A stretch of 64,000 nt of DNA from Azolla pinnata (taxonomy: Eukaryota; Streptophyta; Polypodiopsida; Salviniales; Salviniaceae), in the NCBI GenBank assembly GCA_037176905.1, contig JBBBWG010026425.1, forward strand, positions 1-64,000. Reading direction: 5' to 3'. Positions 26,585-37,900 of this stretch are shown here, piece by piece; within the stretch, counting starts at the first letter, position 1; each line of letters opens with the position of its first letter. Under the pieces are notes generated by a model. That model worked only from the letters and a program-made list of their open reading frames with translations, searched no databases and was not told where the DNA came from. Made by a program: the position numbers and the translations under genes.

Positions 26585-26668
26585 TAATCGTGAGCGATTC
26601 GGGAGAAAGAATCGTGAGCGATTCGGGAGAAAGAATTCGTGAGCGATTCGGGAGAAGATTCGTGTGAG
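26585..26668 (+). repeat. 23-25-bp tandem repeat in the kinase 3' UTR
   Basis: Three to four copies of CGTGAGCGATTCGGGAGAAAGAA begin about 40 bp after the stop codon, so they are probably transcribed. Confidence 0.85.
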
Positions 26669-26949
26669 CGCTTCGAATCTCTCGTTGATTTCCGTTATCC
26701 GACATCATGGAGAGATAAAATTGTCCACGAGAAAAGTTACAATCAGTTCCATGCTGACAAAATCGGGCCCCGAAATCGGGGGGAGAGTTTTTTCAGCTGC
26801 AGGAAACATAGTTATATGGGATGCAAAGAACCTCGCCAACAACTTAAACCTACCCCAAGTCATATATATACCCAATCTCTTTCTCATCGATCGAGCCTTC
26901 GCATGTGTATCGATTATACATGTCTAGGCTGGAAAGGCCCCGCTTCTTC

Positions 26950-27640
26950 ATCCCCGATTCTTTTTGAGCGATTTCTGCTATTTTTGCCACTTCAAATAAG
27001 AGGTACAGCACAAACATTTGTTTGTTCCCTTTCCTTTTTCTTTCTTTAACACTTACCCTGTATCGTCGCCGATGGGCGATTTTCTTTCTGAAAGTAGCAT
27101 GGTGATTAACTGCCCAAAAAAAATCTTCTAATGTTATTAGACCCCAGCCCACTGAACGTTTGTTTACTTTGCCTGAGAGACGATTCGGAACCGGAATCGG
27201 ATTTATCTGATGTTACGGTTAGATTAATGTGACCAGTTTTTAATTCAAGTCCACATATCTGTAATGCTATCTATCTAACACTGCTTGGGGATTCTTTTTG
27301 AGCGGTTTCTTCTATTTTTGCCACTTCAAATTTTTGTTTTTTTTTACACTTACACCAGTATGATGGGTGATTTCCTTCTGAAAGTAACATGGTAATAACT
27401 GATGATGGGTGATTTCCTTCTGAAAGTAACATGGTAATAACTGATGATGGGTGATTAACTTCTCAAAGTAACATGGTAATAACTGATGATGGGTGATTTC
27501 CTTCTGAAAGTAACATGGTAATAACTGCCCAAACAATCTAAAAATTTCACTCACCGAGAGACAATTCGGAAGTGCAATCTGATTCTCTAATGTTAATAGC
27601 AGATTATAAATTCAAGCCCACATCCCTGGCCCTAAATGTG
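26950..27640. repeat. ~300-bp duplication containing a 42-bp minisatellite
   Basis: Sequence at 26956-27230 recurs at 27291-27620 (shared TTTTTGAGCG.TTTCT.CTATTTTTGCCACTTCAAAT, GAGAGAC.ATTCGGAA and ATTCAAG.CCACAT). In the second copy one internal segment, present once near 27068-27115, is expanded to four tandem 42-bp units (TGATGATGGGTGATTTCCTT type) at 27357-27530. A clear case of a minisatellite born inside a segmental duplication. Confidence 0.85.
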
Positions 27641-28484
27641 CTTCTTATTTGAAGTTCTCCATCATGCAATGCTATGCAACATTGCTTGTGGTTTGGGAAA
27701 ATTTGTTTTGAGCAAAAAACCTAACCACCTCAGTTGATTCATTTACTTGGGATTTCGGCTATGAAGCTCAATCGTAACTAAGTGTTCAGAAATGCAGGTA
27801 TTGCGCAAAGCAGTGAATCGTTGAGGTCGAAATGCCTTCTGAAGTACCAGATCCTATTGAAGGTGCAGAGTAAAAACATGATCATCATTTATAGCTTGTT
27901 TCACGGTGACAAACTAATCGTCGGTATGACAAAGTTTTCTCACATACCGTTGATGTCAGTTGCACCAATGTCGGTGTCATCATAGAATCAGATTCACCGT
28001 CATATACAAAACTACTGGGGTTTGATTCAGGGTGATGTTTTTGAAGAAACAAAAGTATTGATTGGTTTCGTTTCAATTCGTGCAATAACATCTTTGAATT
28101 CTCAAATTACAATAGGCAACAAATCCATACCCTTGGCCAACCGATGGCGACAAGCTTGTGGGTTCATGAAATTCTGGTCTTAACTCTCGGTCTCACAAGT
28201 GTAAAAATATGTACATCTCCGGCAGCTTCCCTTTATTGAGCAGAAAATTTCCCGTAATGACTACGAGCGGGCTCAAAAATACTCCGTTGTTTTGGCCCCC
28301 CTATTATAATTGTCAGCAACAGGTTTCTAGAACGCTTCTGTTCCATGTTGGGTTGAAATATTTCTTTCGCATAGATTTTCTTTTCGGGTGGTCAAAGAAT
28401 GAATCCTGCAACCAGCATTTCAACCAATTTATCGTTTCATTTACCTCACCGGCACCCAAGACTATAATCGAAGTACACTCACCG
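27641..28484. other. Intergenic region between convergent kinase and ALG5 genes
   Basis: No gene recognised. Open frames of 114 codons or fewer show no family features. The right end is probably ALG5 3' UTR. Confidence 0.55.
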
Positions 28485-31400
28485 TCAAATCCGCATCACG
28501 TCTCGTTGGACTTTCCATATCTGCAGCCCATATCCCACCCGTATCCATACTAGTTCAACAAGCATGTGCACGATGCCCAATATATTTACTTTGGATCCTG
28601 GTATTTCTGTCCAGTTCACAGACACTTCCTTGATAGGGATGTTAAACCTCTTGCAAAGATAGACAAGCTCTACATCAAAGCACCATCTGCAAACACGGTG
28701 ACAAAACACCTGATGAGAAAATTAAGAACTACCTTGAGAGCCTTCCAGAATAAGGGATGAATATAAACTATATATAATTAAAACTTATCTATAGGTAGCG
28801 GGCCCCAAGCAAGGGGTTTGCCATATATAAACTCGAACTACCCTGACCTTTATTTTTTAAGCTCTGAATGCCATTAAGTTTATGAAAATGCATCTGGAAA
28901 AATATTATCTGGTCTATTCATCCATGTTCTCCTAGTTAAAACTCTGGCATAATTAAAACTTATCTCCTAAATACCCACTCCGTTTTCTGCTATATCTCAC
29001 TAATAATTATCTCATCCATTGAATAGAGAGTGTGATTACACCTAAACACCTGCTTCTAACCTCATTATTCGCAAATTGGCAAATAGATGGCGTGCCGCAG
29101 CTCGAGTAAACATTTTAAATCCACACTACATGAATGGAGACAGAAATTCTTTAGATGCATGAGCAAGTGGTAAATTGTGCAACGAAATACATAAACAAAA
29201 AGCACGAAACAGAATTAAGAAAACCTGAGTGTCCCTGACGCCGCCTCCGGCAACCAAGAGCACACAAAAATGGAACCCTTTCATGAGAAAATTGCGATAC
29301 CATTTCCTCTGAGAAAGAAAATTTTAGATTGGTCCATAGTCTCATAACAGAACAAGCAAAAAACTCAATAAGGTTAGTTACTGAATTCTCGTTCATGAAT
29401 AGTACCGTTGCCAGAGCTTTCTCTTCAAGATGTGCTCGTGACCCGAACACCACTGCAGACGATGCCTGCAATTCTTGAGATAACTCATCAGTACTTGTTG
29501 AGCTTGTCTTCGAACTTTGCTGCTCTGCTAGCTTCCTTATCTGTTATCATCACAAATCTTTCTCAGTTTACGTGCTCTGCTCGGTTCCTTATCTGTTATC
29601 TGTCTATGAAAGTAGCACTTGGATACTGCAGATTAATCTTTAATAACATAGAGATATGATTTATGTGCAGATCATCATGTAAGCATAATAATATGTACCA
29701 AATAAAAACTAAGTCAAACAGAATGCTGGCATAATGCAGGCATCATTCCATATTCTTATTCTGATAAAGATACTTATGATGCACACTATTCCGCACAAAA
29801 TACCTCAGCTTCAAGCTTTTCTAGATCTCTGATTTTTGTAGCCCCATCCGCATCAGTCATAAGAAGTAGATCTCCTCTTGCACGAAGCATTCCCTTCAAA
29901 AAATAACCACATGGAAATCAAAATTCAAGAACTGGCTTCTACACAACAGACCTGATCTACAGAAGATACAGAGGAAACTTAAAAAATTGAAACATATCTA
30001 TTATAGCTCAAACCACAAAAAAATACATATGAGCTATAAAGGAGTTTTTTTCCATGCATGTCAGAATACGAAAGTGTATATCTGCCTACCTCCCTCACTG
30101 CTGCACCTTTCCCTGAATTTTTACCTTGCTTGATAACACGAACAAGATCAAAAGAATATCGTCGCACATAATCAAATGCCACTCTTACTGTATTATCTCT
30201 GCTTCCATCATCCACAATAATAACCTGCAGATATATTAAACAAAGAGTTAATTACATTGAGCTAGAATAACAACGTTGAGAAAAGTTAATGGTATAGTGT
30301 CCTCGTTTTCCTCACTTCAAACATAATTTGCCCCATTATTGCCAATGTGTATGGTTTCACCCAGAGAACATTACTTACTTTCCAGCTTACACGTGTGTTA
30401 TGTTAGTTGGAAGAACTAGAAGAGTTCACATGTAATTACTGAGAACATAGTCCATTTCTACCTCAAAAGTAAACGACTTATCACCTAATGCTCTTTGTTG
30501 CAAGTACCTGCAAGAAAAGTTCAACAAAAGAAATATGTTTCACAACAATGCAGCCAGAAACATGGAGAAAAGAAAGACAAATATCCATGAGATATGCAAA
30601 ATCTCACATAAATTTCTAGAATAAATCACTACAATTTGCAAATAAGCAATATATCTTGGCCAATCTATCAACAAAAAGAGATAATGCAGGAAAATCAACA
30701 GCGAGCTGCCATGTGTATTCCTGAAATTTTTACTGTAGCTAGATATAACGAGATTACCTTAGCATCTCGTCAAGATAAATAGGCAGTCTGTCCTCTTCAT
30801 TGTATGCAGGTATGATAATAGATATGTACTTCTGAGCAGATTCAAACAGTGAAGGACTTGGAACCTGCATTTGTTTCAAATAGATTAGAAGCATTCAAAG
30901 GAATTGAAATCACATTCAAATTGTCAAAAGAACATACTTTCTGAAGCGATGTGGGATCCTCTAAGAACACTGTCATTCGTGCATTACTATTGCCAATATT
31001 CAAATCAACTTTGTTAGTATTGAGCAATGCACTAAATAAATCATAAAACAATGGCATCAGGCTGCTCAAAACAATTGCTTTCGGAGCTGATGCCTACTCG
31101 ATCATATCAATTATCCTATCATTTTTTTCCATTCTCCACGGTAATTATGTGGCTGAAATAAAAAACATTCATCTAAATCCTACCAAAGTAACACAAAGCT
31201 AGGAAAACCATTCAATGTAAGTTACCAGTAGAAAGATGGGCACATTATTTAATGAGATAAAACATGCTGTAGCCATACAGACTCCAAATAGCACTAGCAT
31301 CTTACGGAACATTACAACATCTTATCCAAACAAACAATCATCACTGTCAATGGAATGAATACAAACTTGAGTTTTTATGCAAATCTAGCTTTCAAAAAGG

Positions 31401-33019
31401 GACCAAGTGGTAGATTGCAAAGGTTATCACTACCATCTGGCTTAAACACAATAATATTCACAAATGAAATGGCATAGAATCTACAAAGTAAAAAAATGGA
31501 GAAATACTCAAGGAGACTACACAGTTGATCAAGAATTCAGATATCCTAGACCCTTGCCCCACTCATTTAAAATGGCTACCCCTTCGTGGCGCTGTCCCCA
31601 TTGATCTCAAATTCTCTATAGTCTGATACATGGGGTATCAGCTATGCATGTTTTTCTCAAAATAAATTTGTGAGCCTGAGTTTCAAACTCAATTGTGCTT
31701 TCGATTTGTTAGAGATAGCTTTCCCCATATTTTCAATGTACATCTCTCATTATCGTCTAAATCACAAAGTGCCCTCTGAATAACCGATCATATTCTTGTA
31801 GATCGAGTCAATGACCAGCATCAACTCACGCTAAGCAAAAAACTTTCACTTACAATACTATATGTCCTGCAAGGCTATTATATAAGAATGTACCTACGAT
31901 TCACATCAATGTGGTAATCTCCATGAGATCATAGCAGGATGACGCCTTAACCTTTAGGGATCTACCTACATTCTCGTCAGAGTATATCACAATGAAGAAA
32001 TGACTGAGAGCTTCTAACAGCATGCAAGAACATACTTCATGATTTTAGGAATCTATCTTTCCAAGCATAGATATCTTTAACTAATTCCACAAGAGTGATA
32101 AAGACTAGCCAATATTTGTCCGATGACAAATTTTTCAGTAAAAATGCTCTCTCTGTCTCTTTGCGTGTAAAGGCAAAATTTTGAGTTCAAGTTGGATGCA
32201 AGATATAAAGACAAGGAGGAAACGGAGCAGAACCATACAAGCTTGAGCCCGTCCCAATGTCTGTTATTCGGAGCATTGCTTCCATGTGACTTAGTTCAAA
32301 TCCACTAAGACGCGAAACAGAATGGTGGAGCACTAGCAGATTATGCATGCTATGTCCAAAACGAGTCCGAGAATCTGAGCATCAAACTAGGATGCAATGA
32401 TCTGCCTTCGATCATATCCAACTTTTCACAGACATTTCACTCAGCCTCCTTACATCAATTCCTCTCACAACGAAGCCGAACGCCTCTCGATTGCGACATT
32501 AACCAGTAAAGTTCTCAAGCATTGAGAGCTGCTACTTATTTCCATATTTGACCTTCGAAGACGATTATCTATCCATCTATCTATCTATCTCTCTTCTCTC
32601 TAGCACATCCAAACAAAGGATACACTCTCCTGTTCTCTCTGTTGAGAGTATAAACTCCCTTCTCCCTGAAGCACACCCTCCATTTCTTTCGCAATTCTCT
32701 CCCACTCTCTTTCTATACATATATATAGATAGACAGATTGATTGATAGATCTTTCTTACCGTGCAGCCTTGTCGAGCTCTTGCAACCGGTGGAAGACATA
32801 GCTGAAGATCCACGTAAATGAAAGCATTGCCTGCGATTCGCAAAAAAAACTCTGCCGGGGTGAGAGCGCGGGAGAAGGGGAAGGCGGGGCAAATAGGTAC
32901 CGAAGGAGAGACCGAGGAGGATCCCGAGGAAAACAGGAGGCGAGGAAGAAGAAGGAGAAGGAGAAGAGGAAGAGGAAGCGTGTACTTACGAGAGGCAGAA
33001 GGAGCAGGAATGGAGACAT
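28485..33019 (-). CDS. ALG5: Dolichyl-phosphate beta-glucosyltransferase (ALG5)
   Basis: Eleven exons (complement): 32990-33019, 32760-32830, 30938-30986, 30758-30864, 30462-30507, 30090-30224, 29804-29893, 29406-29540, 29225-29308, 29061-29125, 28485-28686; 337 residues. The enzyme makes dolichyl-phosphate-glucose from UDP-glucose at the ER membrane for N-glycan precursor assembly. One N-terminal hydrophobic anchor (about 3-27) is followed by a GT2 fold: [22 protein letters not shown] (106-108), the DADG metal/nucleotide motif (160-163), [42 protein letters not shown] and [15 protein letters not shown]. Length matches the family. Intron 2 is 1.77 kb with only an ATCT microsatellite (32568-32592). 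The exon 3 acceptor has a weak pyrimidine tract. An in-frame ATG at 33139 could add 40 residues. A duplicated splice acceptor precedes exon 8. Confidence 0.95.
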
Positions 33020-33161
33020 GTCCGCGAAGGATGAAGCTCGCTCGCTCGCGCAGACAGAAGAACAGAGAAGACTTTTGTTCTCTGAAGGAAGAAGAAGAAG
33101 GTTTCGTGTATTTACAGACATGACGGTCTTCTTCTTCAACTTGACTTTTACTGGCTCCAGA

Positions 33162-33960
33162 TTAGGGTTAGGGTTAGGGTTAGGGTTAGGGTTAGGGTTA
33201 GGGTTAGGTTCTAGGGTTCAGGGTATGGAAGCCTGAGGCGTAGGGTTTAGGGTTCAGTGGGTGTTGGGAGTCGAGACCAACCATACCTTGTGTACACGCT
33301 CATCCAAATTAGGGTTAGGGTTTCAGGATTAGGGTTAGGGTTTCATTATTAGGGTTAGGGTTTCAGGATTAGGTTTAGGCTCTAGGGTCTAGGTTATGGT
33401 ATTCTGAGACTTAGGGTTTAGGGTTTAGTGGGTGTTGGGAGCCGGGACTAATCACACCTTATCTACGCTCATCCTGATTAGGGTTAGGGTTCCAAGATTA
33501 GGGTTAGGGTTCCAAGATTAGGGTTAGGGTCTAGGGTCTAGGGTATGGAAGTCTGAGACTTAGGGTTTAGGGTTTAGTTAGTGGGTGTTGGGAGTCAAGA
33601 CCAATCACACCTTGTCTACGCTCATCCAGATTAGGGTTAGGGTTTAGAGTCTAGGGTATGGAAGTCTAAGGCTTAGGGTTTAGGGTTTAGCGGGTGTTGG
33701 GAGTTGGGACCAACCATACCTTGTCTACGCTCATCCAGATTAGGGTTAGGGTTTTAGGATTAGGGTCTAAGGTTTAAAGATTAGGGTTAGGGTTTTAAGA
33801 TTAGGGTCTAAGGTTTCAAGATTAGGGTTAGGGTATGGAAGTTTGAGCTTTAGGGTTCAGGATCTAGAGTTTGAAGTTCATGGCTCACTGCTCAGGTTAG
33901 GGTTTAAAAGTATGGAGTGTCACATCGTGGTTTTAGGGTTTAGGGTATGAAGTTTTTAGG
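33162..33960. repeat. Interstitial telomere-like TTAGGG/TTTAGGG block
   Basis: It opens with about seven pure TTAGGG units (33162-33206), then mixed TTAGGG and TTTAGGG motifs inside four larger units marked by GGGTGTTGGGAG (near 33258, 33429, 33582, 33692) and ACCTTGTCTACGCTCATCCA. G-rich strand is plus. It begins only ~140 bp upstream of the ALG5 ATG. Confidence 0.95.
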
Positions 33961-33971
33961 GTTGCATAATT

Positions 33972-34455
33972 TCATTCCATCTAATTTTTCCAACAAATTC
34001 TTCCAAATTTGCTTAGCCTGATTCCATCTAATTTTTCCAACAAATTCTTCCTAATTTGATTGCCCTGATTCTATCTAATTTTTCCAACAAATTCTTCCTA
34101 ATTTGATTAGCCCAATTCCATCTAATTTTTCCAACAAATTCTTCCTAATTTGATTGCCCTGATTCCATCTAATTTTTCCAACAAATTCTTCCTAATTTGA
34201 TTGACCTGATTCCATCTACTAGTTTCCAACAAATTCATCCAAATTTTGATTGGGCTATTTTCATCTACTAGTTTCCAGCAAATTTATCTGAATTCGATTG
34301 GCCCAATTCCATCTTCTGGTTTCCAACGAATTCATCCAAATTCGACTGGCCCAATTCCATCTACTAGTTTCCAGCAAATTCATCCAGATTTGATTGACCC
34401 AATTCCATCTCTACTAGTTTCCAACAAATTCATCCAAATTTGATTGACCCGATCC
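33972..34455. repeat. 47-bp AT-rich satellite, about ten copies
   Basis: The unit begins ATTCCATCTAATTTTTCCAA and continues through CAAATTCTTCCTAATTTGATTG to CCTG. Early copies (33972-34210) are alike. Later copies share a CTACTAGTTTCCA variant, showing ordered divergence along the array. Confidence 0.93.
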
Positions 34456-34972
34456 CATCACCAAACTCACCCACGCTCCAAACTTGTCTAGCCTTGCACA
34501 AGCTCACCAAATCAGAACTGTAATCATCACTACTCTTATTATAATCAGTAAGGTCTGTGTAATGTTTTGAATGTTAATGTCAACTCTAAGCTCGGAAAGT
34601 TCCACCGTCACAATTTTCACTCCTATGTTGGTCATAACATTTCTCCGATACATCTGCTCAACAATCTTGAGAAATACAATAGTGAAGGATCATAGTGGAC
34701 CATACTTCTTCATAACAATAGTAAACTACTGAGAACCATTCACATCTGGGAGGGAAAATAATCCATTTACCTGTGCAATGGTGAGGCACATCAAGATCTA
34801 TGCTAATGCAAATTTCAGATCCCATCTCTCCACTTGACCGCACCATACGCACCTTACCTATCTGTACATCTATTCCGATGCGTTTTTCTCCCTGTTGCCA
34901 ATTCATTCATGCCAAATCATTCTAAGCTTTTTTTGCTCATAGGAATGTAAGAGATCTCCAAGACCTTCTTCT
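34456..34972. other. 3' flank of the RsmI-type gene
   Basis: No gene recognised; probably the 3' UTR of the minus-strand methyltransferase plus a short spacer. Confidence 0.5.
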
Positions 34973-37900
34973 CTACAATGTCGTGTTTTTCCCAGCCAAC
35001 TTCAATGCCAAATCATACACTTTGCTCTTCTTGACCGATAACTTTTGGGCCACCAATTTGGCCGCCTGCTAATAACAATACATTCCAACAATGCATAGAT
35101 CATATGAGAAAATGAAAAAGAAAAAAACTCAAAGAAGGATCAAAGCATATACAGCTGTCAACATTCACACATATGAGGTTCTCGCTGGCTCACAGCAGAA
35201 GCAACAAAAATAAAAGGAGTTTATGTGATTAGAAACAATCTGGAGTTTCATGACTTATAATCAAGTTAAACTACCTCTGAGATGGTGATATTGTTGTCCA
35301 ATGCTCTCTGAAGCTCCTGTTGAATTTCTTCATCTGATGATGACCTTTCCAAGTCCAATCTCCCTTGTATGACCAGTGTAATTTCACCACGAGGACTGCG
35401 ACTAGAGAACTCCGTGCTTGCCTCCTCTAATGTGCCACGCCAAAACTATACAACAATCACATCGGTTAAAAGAAACTTCGCCAAGCCAGAACTCCAAACA
35501 CTAGAGATACCCATGTGATTTTCATCTAGATAGGTTGTTGATCAATACCTCCTCATGTATTTTGGTCATCTCTCTGGCAACTACACAACGCCTGTCATCA
35601 TTCAAATTCATTATCAGAAATCCCCAAATTTTTACATGATCCATCAATGATGTTTCAGGTTAATTAGGTGACAAGTAGGCTTGTATGTCCTATGGAATGA
35701 CTTATGCACATGTGTTCATGGTAATAGCCTTTTTTCTGATTTGTTTTTTCTCTTCTTTCTTCTTTTCGCTTATTATTTTTAATATTGGTTTTTATTTCTA
35801 ACAGAAGATACTACCATTAGTTATTTTTCTTTTTTTAATATGTTTTCTTGCTTTGGTTTTTATTTTTAACAGAAGAAATTAGTAGTAGTTATTCCTGATG
35901 TCGCCCGAAGTCTACATGAATGCATGAAAGACGAGATTCTGTGCTAGCATGATAACACTGTGACTTTACAACGTTACCCACAAGGCATGAAAGCTCATTT
36001 CATGCCTCAGTGGCACTCACATACTCTACTTCCATGATCGAAAATGCAACACACTTGATAGCCACTCTTGTTACACATCCAAAACTGGACTTTTGTCTGC
36101 ATCTGTAAAAGCCAACGAGTCCCAAGTGTCATTTTTCTCAAATTGTCCTGTTTGTCCCATGCTTCCTTGAAGCTATACAACTCTATTTTGGGGTAGATTA
36201 TGAGGGGCAATGAGCTCCCTCTTTATCCCTTTGCTGGCACAAAATGCCCGAAAGGCCATAACACATATTTCCCGCTATTGCCAAACCAAAGATACTTAAA
36301 TTTCTTATCAATCTGATTTTGAACTAATGCCAAGAACTTTTTGAAGTTTGTCAAGTACTTCATCCATCTTACAAGTACAGTAAACTACACCTTCCATGCA
36401 GCATCACCAACAAGGGTGACGAAGTATTTTTTGATGATCCTGACATTTGATGTACGTGAGAGTGCACTAACCCTAGAGGGGAAGATTTCAACAAAAGAGA
36501 TTTCATATAACATACATTTTTTTTCTCCTTAAAAGTGTTTTCAATGAGTTTTTGTGCACAAATAGGCGTCAGATGCCCTTAAAGGTTTTCTCAAATGTAC
36601 TATCACTTTATATACATGCAAGAGGGTAGTGTTTTATTGTTGTTTTCCCTTACATCTATACTATTATATAAGCACAAGATGTCTGTCCATGCACAAAAAT
36701 TCTTTTTAAAGGTTTTAAAAAGGAGAAAAAGAAACGTAATAAAAACAAAGATAAGAGGGTTAAAGTAAGAGTTAAAAAAGAGAAACTAAAAAATTTCGTT
36801 TAACATCTTTTATTAAATCTTGTTTGTTTTACTTTTAAACCACTTTAAATAAAAAGTTTAAAAAATCTTAAATAAATAGAAAAAATAAGCAACATAGATT
36901 AAATTAAAATTAGCAATGAAGAGTACGATAGATAAAGTAAAAGAATAAAATGAATGTATTCAAGTTTATCGAAAACAAAAAGAATAAAAGCAAAGCCCCC
37001 AAAAAAAAACAATAAAAGATTTTCTTGTTCTATTTCAATTTTAGTTTTGTCTACTCTTTATATTAGTTTCTATTTTTTATCTTTCAATTAGTTTTCCTTT
37101 TTTGACACTTTTTTATCCTCTTTCTTTTTTACATCAGTACATTCCTTTTTTCTGATTTTGAGGGGTTTTTTAATTATTTACATTTTAGTTTTAGTGTTTT
37201 CTCTCTTTTTGTTTTCCTTTCTGTACTCTCTTTTTTACCTTCGTTCTTTCTTTCCTTGGCTCTTTTTTCTCATTTTTAAAACGGTTCTCAGACACCTCGA
37301 GCTTAATCTAATTCAATCCCACAAATAATGCTAAAAGTTACCTTGAACCACCAAATACGGCTATACAATCCTCCAAAATTCGGCATAATTTATGGGGCGG
37401 CACATAAAGCACCTGGGTTGATACCTCGTTAGCAGCAAGAGCCAATCGATTTCTCCTCTCGCTTCCTTGGGTGGACAAGAAACCAACTGAAATACCAAAC
37501 AAAACATTAGCAATTTAACAAAGAGATTGTGTAACTGAAACGAGTAAGGAGAAAGGAACAAACAAAAAGAGAACTCGTTTGTGGGTAGTCCAGACGCCAC
37601 AAGAGCTGTAATAACAGCACATGGTCCTGGAATAGGGAAAACATGAATGTTCGCATCCAGGCATGCTTTTACCTGCAGACAAGTGGATAATGATCCAAAT
37701 CAATATGTTTACATTGTTTATAATGTGTGCCAATTTTTTCTATAAAGCTGGTTTCCAGACCAAACAGGAAACATTACTAGTTCAGCACCAGGATCACTGA
37801 CACCCGGCATGCCAGCATCGCTGATGAGTGCCAAAGCTCCACCATGCCGAAGCCTTTCTATAACAAATCTGGATCGTCTGGCCTCATTGAATTTGTGATA

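Noticed and set aside
33018-33139. Upstream in-frame ATG for ALG5 (33139)
   Set aside because: Would add 40 mostly polar residues before the membrane anchor. Family members start close to the anchor, so 33019 is preferred, though 33139 remains possible.
33162-33206. TTAGGG run as vertebrate contamination
   Set aside because: It grades into TTTAGGG-bearing units of local type and lies within continuous plant sequence ~140 bp upstream of the ALG5 ATG.
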